DNA of 9,230 nucleotides from JBGSYJ01 sp041750915 (GTDB lineage Bacteria; Acidobacteriota; Thermoanaerobaculia; Gp7-AA8). Location: the NCBI GenBank assembly GCA_041750915.1, contig JBGSYJ010000288.1, positions 1 to 9,230 of the forward strand, read 5' to 3'. The notes below the pieces were generated by a model. That model saw only the letters and a list, made by a program, of their open reading frames with translations, ran no database searches and was not told where the DNA came from. The first letter of the stretch is position 1. The number at the start of each line of letters is the position of its first letter. This document shows, one piece after another, positions 1-5,797 of the stretch. Made by a program: the position numbers and the translations under genes.

Positions 1-177
1 GTGTTGCTCGATTCGCCCCTCTCCCTTCCCGCGCTTCGTCAGAAGATCTATCCCGATCTTGGGCAGGGACTCGAAGGAGCCGCCGACGCGCAATTGCTCG
101 CGCACCTGATTTATCTGATCGAGCGCGGGATGGTCGTCGAGGAGCGGGGCAGGTATCGGAGTATTGGGCGCCAGTGA
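1..177 (+). CDS. MBL-fold metallo-hydrolase, C-terminal fragment (winged-helix tail)
   Basis: The first 58 codons run open from the window edge to TGA at 175-177, so this is the 3' end of a gene whose start lies outside. The visible peptide contains RQKIYPDL, then a run around AQLLAHLIYLIERGMVVEE. That matches the small winged-helix domain that closes LACTB2-like metallo-beta-lactamase-fold hydrolases, where an IYPDLP-type helix precedes a LAHLxKLxxEGRV-type helix and wing. The metal-binding HxHxDH core is not in the window, so catalytic function cannot be checked. The family assignment rests on the tail alone, and another winged-helix protein with a similar C-terminus is possible. The gene converges on the small minus-strand gene ending at 426, with a large palindrome between them. 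Confidence 0.6.
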   Translation: MLLDSPLSLPALRQKIYPDLGQGLEGAADAQLLAHLIYLIERGMVVEERGRYRSIGRQ

Positions 178-217
178 TTCATGGCGCTAACGAACAAATG
201 GCGAGAAAATGAACGAA

Positions 218-391
218 TTGTCATCCCGAGCAGGCGTGGGTGTGCGGGAGGGGCGAGGGACCTCACGCGTTAGTACATAGTAGCCTCGAGGGGAGATCCG
301 CACGTCGACGGGCCGCGTGACGAATTGACTATGTACCATCGCCGGAGTTCCCTCGCCCCTCCCACCCTCACAACCAGGCTCGGGATGACAA
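218..391. repeat. Large intergenic palindromic element, 64-nt arms
   Basis: Positions 218-281 and 328-391 are inverted copies of one another, 64 nt each, and align without gaps around a 46-nt centre. The ends read TTGTCATCCCGAGC on each arm. A GGGAGGGGCGAGGGA block lies inside, and the inner ends read GTACATAGT. Mismatches cluster between the terminal and inner blocks. The terminal TGTCATCC-GAG sequence resembles the ends of the two palindromes at 3291-3377 and 4705-4790, although the interior differs. It occupies the gap between convergent genes and could form a large hairpin in transcripts from either side. It may be a non-autonomous mobile (MITE/REP-like) element, and no transposase is present in the window. 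Confidence 0.8.
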
Positions 392-425
392 GTCCTCCGG
401 GACCTGCCTGAAGACCACCCCCCCG

Positions 426-875
426 CTACCGCGGGATGACGGCCCGGATCCCCATCTTGTTCACGAAGAACGTACCAGACGTCTCATCGAGGCGGAGAAA
501 CATGGTCGGATGGTTCAAAACATCGGAAAGGCGGGTCTGCCCCTCTACGCGACCGATAGAGACATACCCCTCGAGGCGCGACCCATCGTGAATCTCGACG
601 ATCGTCGCGCTCCGCACGAGCGTGATCTCCTTCTCCTCGGCCAGTGAGCCGACGGGAAGTCGCATCCAGAGGATGTGCTGCTTGTTGATGATGCGCGGGA
701 CACCCGAGGAAGACATCGGAAAAAAGGCGCGGGGGCTGTTCAGATACTCTTCGACGGCGCCTGCCGTTGCGCGTCTGCCTTCACCACCGACCAGATAGAT
801 CGTGTGGTCTGCCGGTTCGCTTCCGGTGAGAGTGAGCTCGACCGCGAGCTCGATCACAGGTACCCGAAGGCTCAT
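426..875 (-). CDS. Small hypothetical protein with two similar halves
   Basis: This encodes about 149 residues from ATG at 875. An in-frame TTG at 899 would give 157 residues, and neither start has a good ribosome binding site. There is no signal peptide, membrane segment or cysteine pattern. The protein looks like an internal duplication. The first half has ITLTG-like strand residues, then EEYLNSPRAFFPM and IINKQHILWMRLP. The second half has EITLVRSATIVEIHDGSRLEGYV, then SDVLNHPTMFLRL and FVNKMGIRAVIP. Each half therefore has strands, an LN-x-P-x-x-F turn, and a closing NK-x-x-I strand. The second half resembles small bacterial domains of unknown function of the DUF6812 kind (from memory, uncertain). 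A role cannot be stated. It stands alone between a palindrome and the argF upstream region. Confidence 0.7.
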   Translation of the reverse strand: MSLRVPVIELAVELTLTGSEPADHTIYLVGGEGRRATAGAVEEYLNSPRAFFPMSSSGVPRIINKQHILWMRLPVGSLAEEKEITLVRSATIVEIHDGSRLEGYVSIGRVEGQTRLSDVLNHPTMFLRLDETSGTFFVNKMGIRAVIPR

Positions 876-933
876 TGGTACGGAGTTTGAGCCTTCCAAC
901 CCGCAGATTCAAGCCGGGCCTCACCTTGACGCA

Positions 934-1004
934 AAATTGAGAACTCAGAACTGAGACCTCTGATGGGCGGGCTTTCTGCATTCTGAATTCTCAATTCTCA
1001 ATTT
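934..1004. repeat. AT-rich inverted repeat with duplicated heptamer upstream of argF
   Basis: The left arm at 934-950 reads AAATTGAGAACTCAGAA. The right arm at 981-1004, read on the other strand, gives AAATTGAGAATTGAGAATTCAGAA, which is the same sequence with an extra GAATTGA heptamer. The loop is about 30 nt. The element is much more AT-rich than its surroundings and fills the gap between two divergently oriented genes. It could be a small mobile repeat or a regulatory hairpin. It lies just upstream of the probable argF -10 box, so it may overlap the argF promoter. Confidence 0.55.
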
Positions 1005-1013
1005 CAGTTCCCA

Positions 1014-1019
1014 TACAAT
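1014..1019 (+). promoter_or_regulatory. Candidate -10 box for argF
   Basis: TACAAT matches the housekeeping -10 consensus at five of six positions and lies 31 nt before the TTG start. No convincing -35 hexamer is found at 16-18 nt upstream, where the sequence belongs to the right arm of the inverted repeat. This is a weak call, made on one hexamer and position alone. Confidence 0.3.
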
Positions 1020-1050
1020 ACGGCTCCAATCAGCTCGGAAAGGACACTTT

Positions 1051-1989
1051 TTGAAACACAAAGACCTCATCTCGATCCATCACTACACGGCAGAGGACGT
1101 TGCCGAAATCTTCGCTCTGGCGAAGGAAATGAAGGCGGAACCCGAACGTTTCCACGACGCGCTGCGCGGAAAGACGCTCGGCATGATTTTCGAAAAATCT
1201 TCGACCCGGACGCGCGTTTCGTTCGAGGTCGGCATGTTCCAGCTCGGCGGGCACGCACTCTTTCTCTCCTCACGCGACATCCAGCTCGGCCGTGGCGAGA
1301 CAATCTACGACACCGCAAAGGTGCTCTCACGTTACCTCGACGGGATCATGGCCCGAACGTTCGCCCACAAAACCGTCACCGAACTTGCACAGTACGCCTC
1401 GGTGCCTGTGATCAACGGACTGACCGACCTTCTGCATCCCTGTCAGGGGCTGACCGACTACTTCACCGCCTGGGAAAAGTTCGGCGGCGAGCTGAAGGGT
1501 CGGAAAATCGCCTGGATCGGCGACGGGAACAACATGGCGCATTCCCTCATGTTCGGGGCATCGAAGGTCGGTATGAACATCGCTGTCGCAACGCCATCGG
1601 GATATGGTCCGGACGAGGAAGTTCTCGCCATGGCCCAGGCCGATGCGGACATGGCAGGCACGAGGATCGAGATCACGAATTCGATCGAAGAGGCCGCGCG
1701 CGATGCCGACATCATCGAGACCGACGTCTGGACCTCGATGGGACAGGAAGAGGAATCGGCAAAGAGGCTGCGCGATTTCGAGGGCTGGCAGATAACGCCC
1801 GCTGTGATGTCGCTCGCAAAAGAGGAAGCGATCTTCATGCACTGTCTTCCAGCGCACCGCGGCGAAGAAGTTGCTGCCGAGGTCGTCGATTCGCCGCAGT
1901 CGGTGATCTACGACGAGGCTGAAAATAGGCTGCATGTTCAGAAGGCTGTGATGACGCTGCTGATGAAGGATCGCAAACGCGGAGAGTGA
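1051..1989 (+). CDS. argF: Ornithine carbamoyltransferase
   Basis: This cytoplasmic enzyme transfers the carbamoyl group of carbamoyl phosphate to ornithine to make citrulline, in arginine biosynthesis. At 312 residues it has full family length. The carbamoyl-phosphate loop SSTRTR is at residues 50-55 inside FEKSSTRTRVSFE, and HPCQ is at 129-132. The second domain begins with WIGDGNN at 155-161. The ornithine-side motif DVWTSMGQE is at 225-233 and the active-site HCLP at 264-267. All key residues are intact. The start is TTG at 1051, six bases after the good ribosome binding site GGAAAGGA (1037-1044). Aspartate carbamoyltransferase is unlikely given DVWTSMG and HCLP. No other arginine gene is in the window. 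The next gene starts seven bases downstream, so the two are probably co-transcribed. The call covers both argF- and argI-type naming. Confidence 0.96.
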   Translation: MKHKDLISIHHYTAEDVAEIFALAKEMKAEPERFHDALRGKTLGMIFEKSSTRTRVSFEVGMFQLGGHALFLSSRDIQLGRGETIYDTAKVLSRYLDGIMARTFAHKTVTELAQYASVPVINGLTDLLHPCQGLTDYFTAWEKFGGELKGRKIAWIGDGNNMAHSLMFGASKVGMNIAVATPSGYGPDEEVLAMAQADADMAGTRIEITNSIEEAARDADIIETDVWTSMGQEEESAKRLRDFEGWQITPAVMSLAKEEAIFMHCLPAHRGEEVAAEVVDSPQSVIYDEAENRLHVQKAVMTLLMKDRKRGE

Positions 1990-1996
1990 ACTGGCC

Positions 1997-3046
1997 ATGC
2001 CGACACCCGAACAGATGACCCCGGCGCCCCATGGAAAGCGTGGGCCGCTCGTCATCGCCGTACTCGCGATCATCTTTCTGACACTGCTCGTGCTCCTGAT
2101 CCGCTATTCCAGCGGGGAACGCGCGAAGCCGACGTCAGAAGCGGTACAGCTCGTCGTCATTCCTGAAACGCTCAGGATCCGGACCGAGCCGAGCGCAAAG
2201 GCTGCAGTGATGACGACCGCGAAACGGGGAGAACGGCTGAGCGTCCTCGAAGACGCCGGCGCGTGGGTGCGCGTCGAAGTTCCCGATGGAACCGTTGGGT
2301 GGGCTGAGCGGAGCGCCCTCGAGGGTGCCGCGCAACTCGAACAGAGACTTCAACGCACCGCTGCGATCCGCGCCATGCCGGCTCTCGAGGGGGTGGTCGA
2401 TACCACGACGACGCTCTACGCTGGCCCCGGCATCTTCTATCCGCTCGTAGGTGAGATCAAGGCTGGAACGAAGGTGCGGGTGTTCACCCGCGATCACGAT
2501 TTCTTCGCTATCGATCATGGCAACGGCGTCGCTTACGCAGAGGTGGATGCGATCGACGTCTCCGCGGCTGGAGGCGCGGAGTTCGAAGTCGCCTCCGCGC
2601 CCGCGCTCCCTGACGGTCTTCCCGACCCTGGCGAGACGGCGCTGCCGCCAATACCGGAGCCGCAGATCACCGAGCGGGAACCGACGCCTGAACCCGCTCG
2701 CGTCGCAGAGGATCGGCCGGCGCCGGCGCCCGGCCTCCAGAGGGGCGGAGTCTACGCTGTTGTCCCACCGGGAGGAACGAGTCCAGAGGTTCGGAGCCAG
2801 GAGCGTCCGCGCTATCCCCTCATGGCGAGAAGGGCAGGCGTCGAAGGACGAGTCGTGCTTCGGGGCATCGTGCGGAAGAACGGTCGCATCGACGAGATCC
2901 AGATCCTTCGCGACCTTCCATTCGGCCTGGGCGACGCCGCCCGGGACGCCGTACGCCAGTGGAGGTTCCGTCCCGCGACGTACCAGGGGGACCCCATCGA
3001 CGTTTACTACACGGTTACGGTGAACTTCCGTCTGACGGACAATTGA
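1997..3046 (+). CDS. Membrane-anchored protein with two SH3-like domains and a TonB C-terminal domain
   Basis: The protein has 349 residues. A short cytoplasmic N-terminus is followed by one membrane helix at about 17-36, so the rest should be periplasmic. Residues 50-107 form a bacterial SH3-type domain (LRIRTEPS, RGERLSVLEDAGAWVRVEVPDGTVGWAE). A more divergent second copy at about 130-188 includes TTTLYAGPGIFYPLVGEIKAGTKVRVF. A proline-rich linker spans about 200-260. Residues 268-346 are a TonB C-terminal domain: RPRYPLMARRAGVEGRVVLRGIVRKNGRID, then DAVRQWRFRPAT and a closing strand. Such domains contact outer-membrane or wall partners, and SH3b domains often bind peptidoglycan. A link between inner membrane, wall and outer membrane is an inference. 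No ExbB/ExbD genes are nearby. ATG at 1997 follows argF by 7 bp, with GGAGAG at 1981-1986 overlapping the argF end. Confidence 0.85.
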   Translation: MPTPEQMTPAPHGKRGPLVIAVLAIIFLTLLVLLIRYSSGERAKPTSEAVQLVVIPETLRIRTEPSAKAAVMTTAKRGERLSVLEDAGAWVRVEVPDGTVGWAERSALEGAAQLEQRLQRTAAIRAMPALEGVVDTTTTLYAGPGIFYPLVGEIKAGTKVRVFTRDHDFFAIDHGNGVAYAEVDAIDVSAAGGAEFEVASAPALPDGLPDPGETALPPIPEPQITEREPTPEPARVAEDRPAPAPGLQRGGVYAVVPPGGTSPEVRSQERPRYPLMARRAGVEGRVVLRGIVRKNGRIDEIQILRDLPFGLGDAARDAVRQWRFRPATYQGDPIDVYYTVTVNFRLTDN

Positions 3047-3447
3047 TGCGCCCATCTCTCCGTTTCCCTTCGACATCGGGAGACCTGATCGGCGCCCATC
3101 TTTCCACCGAGGACGACATTCGCAATCTGACCCTGCTCCGATCGCTCGTCAGCGTTGCTCCTTCTCGGCGCAGCCGACGCCGCGCTTCATGACAAGGCGC
3201 GGAATCAAGCTCGGACCGCGGCGATAAAACCCTATGGGAAGTTCGCTCGTATCAGGAGTCGGTAGTGCTCCACCTGTTAAGCGGCGAAGGTGTCATCCTG
3301 AGCGAAGCGAAGGATCCCCTTGTTGCCCTGCGGCAGAGCGAGTCTTGAGGGGATCCTTCGCTGCACTCAGGATGACAGCAAACTCTTGCGGAGCGGAGAC
3401 CCACATGGTTCCTGCGTCTTCTAACGACAATTCATCCGAGGTCTTCG
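3047..3447. other. Intergenic region without a supported gene
   Basis: No convincing coding sequence is seen over these 401 bases. They hold a weak hairpin, CCGCGC at 3180-3185 pairing with GCGCGG at 3197-3202. It has no T-run, so its role as terminator of the argF-TonB unit is doubtful. They also hold the palindromic repeat at 3291-3377, and about 70 bases of leader before the Asp-box gene. Short open frames crossing the palindrome, with peptides like HPERSEGSP, come from the repeat and are not genes. Confidence 0.7.
3291..3377. repeat. Dispersed palindrome, TGTCATCCTGAG family, copy 1
   Basis: The left arm at 3291-3320 begins TGTCATCCTGAGCGAAGCGA and continues through AGGATCCCCT. The right arm at 3348-3377 is its inverted copy with two mismatches near the middle, and 27 nt separate them. 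The left arm shares its first 28 bases exactly with both arms of the copy at 4705-4790. This end sequence is widespread as an intergenic repeat in several bacterial phyla (established knowledge), where it often produces spurious HPERSEGS or VILSEAKDP peptides. It lies upstream of the Asp-box gene. Confidence 0.9.
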
Positions 3448-4608
3448 ATGCGTTCGACAACTCTCGTTTTCATACTCTTCGTCATCGCTTTCTCTGCGGT
3501 CCCCGCAGTGGCGGCAGCGCTACCGGTCAGCCGGGTGTCGGTCATCACCGACGTAGTTTTTGATCCGGACAACGAGATTCCCGAGATCATCTCCGCCCTC
3601 GTTCAGGATGATGAATCGAGCTATCTGGCAACTCCTGGCGGCCTGTATAGGCTGCCGAGGGAACTTGGCGCCGGCGCGCCAGCCGAGTTGATTGCGTTCG
3701 ATGGTCGTCGCGTTACAGCGCTCTATCTGCACGACGGATCGCTCTATGTGCTCAAGCAGGGAGAGGAGACTCGGGGAGATGCGGCGACCGATCACACATT
3801 CCTCCGTTCCGACGATGGCGGTGACACGTTCGTTCCGATGGACGGAGGTCTCGAAGCATGCCTGGGCAACTTCTGCGGATTCATGAATTCTTCACAGGCG
3901 GCCTTCGATGGAGAGAGGATCTACCTGAACGCTGGCGGGAACTTCATCGTCTCCGAGGACGACGGCGAGACCTGGACGCCGTTGGTCGGTGAGATGACAC
4001 CCGCAGCCTGCTACGACCCGTCGTTCGAGCTGATCGGAAACCGTGTGCTGCTTGGAGGCGAGTGCCCGCTGGATCGCGCCTATATCCGCGCCGGTGAGCT
4101 CGAGGAAGGTGCGCTTCGATGGACCTCGGAGCCGGACAGCGTCATTACTCCGGATCTCGAAAACCGGAACATTCAGTTTCTCAGACACGTGGAAAACACG
4201 TCGATCGTTTATGCCGGCATCGAAGGAGCTCTTCTCCGAAGCGACGATCTCGGAGCGAGCTTCGACTTCGTTCTCCACTATTCGGATCCGGTGACGGAGA
4301 AGTATCCCTACATCGGACACATGCTGATCTCGTCGGCAGATCCGGATCAGATCATCATCGGCGGATTCGACAAGCGGCAGGTGCTCGCTTGGCTTGCGTA
4401 CTCGACGGATGGAGGCACAACGTGGATCGATCGATCGGATCTGCTTCAATTTCCAGGGTTCACGTTCCGGGAGCTGGTCTTTCTTCATGAGGATGCAGCA
4501 GGGCGGATCTTCGCAGGCCTTCAGGATTTCGACTCACGCGTGATCCGCATCGTGGAGCTGCATGATGGTGGAGTCAGGCGGCGTCCGGCGCGACCGCGAG
4601 TGCCTTAG
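3448..4608 (+). CDS. Secreted Asp-box (BNR-repeat) beta-propeller protein
   Basis: The protein has 386 residues with a Sec signal peptide at 1-23 (hydrophobic core, AVAA end), so it is exported. Four Asp-boxes with the S-x-D-x-G-x-T-W/F pattern are visible: SDDGGDTF at 121-128, SEDDGETW at 169-176, SDDLGASF at 265-272 and STDGGTTW at 319-326. Each should sit on a beta-hairpin turn of a propeller blade, as in sialidases, VPS10 domains and photosystem II assembly factor Ycf48-like proteins. Only the fold is supported. No sialidase catalytic set can be traced, so an enzyme activity is not claimed. Cysteines 138, 143, 188 and 206 could form disulphides. The C-terminus ends in a basic, proline-containing tail (RRRPARPRVP) and has no sorting signal that I recognise. 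The start ATG follows GAGGT at 3438-3442. The gene is isolated, with related palindromes on both sides. Confidence 0.8.
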   Translation: MRSTTLVFILFVIAFSAVPAVAAALPVSRVSVITDVVFDPDNEIPEIISALVQDDESSYLATPGGLYRLPRELGAGAPAELIAFDGRRVTALYLHDGSLYVLKQGEETRGDAATDHTFLRSDDGGDTFVPMDGGLEACLGNFCGFMNSSQAAFDGERIYLNAGGNFIVSEDDGETWTPLVGEMTPAACYDPSFELIGNRVLLGGECPLDRAYIRAGELEEGALRWTSEPDSVITPDLENRNIQFLRHVENTSIVYAGIEGALLRSDDLGASFDFVLHYSDPVTEKYPYIGHMLISSADPDQIIIGGFDKRQVLAWLAYSTDGGTTWIDRSDLLQFPGFTFRELVFLHEDAAGRIFAGLQDFDSRVIRIVELHDGGVRRRPARPRVP

Positions 4609-4609
4609 T

Positions 4610-4633
4610 AGCGGCGGATTCCGATCCGCCGCT
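4610..4633 (+). terminator. Perfect hairpin after the Asp-box gene
   Basis: AGCGGCGGAT (4610-4619) and ATCCGCCGCT (4624-4633) form a perfect 10-bp stem with a TCCG loop. It starts two bases after the TAG stop at 4606-4608. There is no T-run downstream, so it is not a classical intrinsic terminator. It may protect the 3' end or assist termination. Confidence 0.5.
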
Positions 4634-4704
4634 CTCGGTAACGTCCGGCGCTTGCGCGTTTTGGCGCCACCACGCGCTGAAAGTTAACCGGCGAGAAGTG
4701 CGCG

Positions 4705-4790
4705 TGTCATCCTGAGCGAAGCGAAGGATCCCGCCAGGACTCGCTCCGTAGCATGCAATCAGGGGATCCTTCGCTTCGCTCAGGATGACA
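4705..4790. repeat. Dispersed palindrome, TGTCATCCTGAG family, copy 2
   Basis: The arms at 4705-4732 and 4763-4790 are perfect 28-nt inverted copies separated by 30 nt. They begin TGTCATCCTGAGCGAAGCGA and end GGATCCC. The sequence is identical over 28 nt to the left arm of the copy at 3291. It lies between the convergent Asp-box and minus-strand exported-protein genes. Peptides such as VILSEAKDP read through it are repeat artefacts. No target-site duplication is obvious. Confidence 0.9.
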
Positions 4791-4833
4791 CAGCTTCCGC
4801 GATGACCCCAGGTCTCGTACAGCTGTGCTAAAC

Positions 4834-4863
4834 GGAAAAGGCAGGGCCTCGGGGGGCCCTGCC
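4834..4863 (-). terminator. Intrinsic terminator of the DUF4331/exported-protein operon
   Basis: GGCAGGGCC at 4840-4848 pairs perfectly with GGCCCTGCC at 4855-4863 around a 6-nt loop. Read on the minus strand, the 9-bp GC stem is followed at once by TTTTCCGTT. That is the normal shape of a rho-independent terminator. It lies 18 nt beyond the stop of the minus-strand gene at 4882. Confidence 0.85.
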
Positions 4864-4881
4864 ACATCACATCACGCTATG

Positions 4882-5769
4882 TCATCTGCCCATTGTCTGA
4901 AGAAGGAGTCTACGGAAGTGAGATTCCTCGATGCCGCGCTTGAATACCGAAGTCGTCGGGGGGAAGTTGCCCGCGACGTAGACTGCGTCGCCACTGACGT
5001 TGTCGACGATCGATGCGTAAGGTGTCACCGCTCCCGAACCGGCGGTAATCCGCATACGAACGGAGGCAGCATCGAAAGTCGTCACGGTGCCAATCGTGGC
5101 CGCACCGAACTGGATATGCACGAACCTGTTCGCCGGTACGTTGAAGGTGCGAGTGCCGCCCGAGGTGCCATCGGCAAGCCGCAGTTCCGCGGTGATGGTC
5201 ATGCCGGCGTCACCTGAAGCTGCCAGGAAGCCGATATTCGTGCGGAACGAGCCATTCGTCACCACGCCGGGAAGATAGGCGACGGCCATGGACACATCCG
5301 TCCCGCCGATCGTGTTGTCGATGAATCCCTGTACCGGGGGAACGGTCTGGCCAAAGCTGCCGCCGCCTGGTCCGGCGGTGAAGGTCCGGCTGGTGACTGC
5401 GAACGGGACATTTCCACTGAGTGCAAGGCCGCCAACCAAGCCCTGGCTCCTGCCTTGGAAACCGTTCATGACGTCCCTGACAATCCGAGTTGTTCCCGGA
5501 GCCAGGGTCACCGAGCCGGACGGCATCGCTGTGCTCTCCAGGTTGAACATGTTCTGACTCGCCCCTTCACCGGTCTCGATGAAGAGAAACTCGACGGTCA
5601 GTGACGAGTTCCCAAAGTTGTGAATCGACACGTCGGTCACCCAGGAAGTCCCGAATGCTCCAGGGGCTCGGATGGCGACGGGAATGACGTAAAAGTCAGA
5701 AAGATGTGCCGCATACGAAGGTGCGGCAAACGTCGCGACGAACGCGAACGATAGTAGTAGTTTTCTCAT
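4882..5769 (-). CDS. Exported protein of unknown function with duplicated beta-sandwich-like halves
   Basis: The protein has 295 residues with a clear Sec signal peptide, MRKLLLSFAFVATFAAPSYA, cleaved before AHLSDF. The mature part is rich in Thr, Ser, Gly and Val, has no cysteine, and looks all-beta. Two similar halves can be traced. The first, about 28-134, has VIPVAIRAPGAFGTSWVTDVSIHN, an APGTTRIVRDV strand, and VPFAVTSRTFTAG. The second, about 162-268, has AVAYLPGVVTNGSFRTNIGF, a VPANRFVHIQF strand, and TPYASIVDNVSGDAVYVAG. The pattern of an opening G-x-x-x-T/R-T-D/N strand and a closing strand before an N/G turn recurs in exported proteins from Acidobacteriota (recollection, not a search). 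Function is unknown; a surface or adhesive role is only a guess. GGAGG at 5774-5778 (minus strand) sits four to five bases before the ATG. The upstream DUF4331 gene ends 28 bp away, so the two are one operon. Confidence 0.8.
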   Translation of the reverse strand: MRKLLLSFAFVATFAAPSYAAHLSDFYVIPVAIRAPGAFGTSWVTDVSIHNFGNSSLTVEFLFIETGEGASQNMFNLESTAMPSGSVTLAPGTTRIVRDVMNGFQGRSQGLVGGLALSGNVPFAVTSRTFTAGPGGGSFGQTVPPVQGFIDNTIGGTDVSMAVAYLPGVVTNGSFRTNIGFLAASGDAGMTITAELRLADGTSGGTRTFNVPANRFVHIQFGAATIGTVTTFDAASVRMRITAGSGAVTPYASIVDNVSGDAVYVAGNFPPTTSVFKRGIEESHFRRLLLQTMGR

Positions 5770-5797
5770 GCAGCCTCCGGTCGATGGAATCGCCTGT

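Noticed and set aside
1327..2073. Long open frame (about 248 codons) antisense to argF
   Set aside because: It lies opposite a certain gene, has no recognisable domain, and long antisense frames are common in GC-rich DNA.
2135..3076. Open frame of about 313 codons antisense to the SH3-TonB gene
   Set aside because: The sense strand encodes clear domains. The antisense peptide is rich in Arg with no recognisable pattern, as expected from codon bias.
3234..3563. Plus-strand frame with peptide HPERSEGSP
   Set aside because: It is read through the dispersed palindrome and overlaps the start of the Asp-box gene. This peptide is a known repeat artefact.
218..4790. CRISPR array or composite transposon made of the palindromes
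   Set aside because: The repeats are inverted pairs, far apart and irregularly spaced, and no cas or transposase gene is present.
4574..4870. Minus-strand frame with peptide VILSEAKDP
   Set aside because: It crosses the second palindrome copy and the terminator, so it is a repeat artefact and not a gene.
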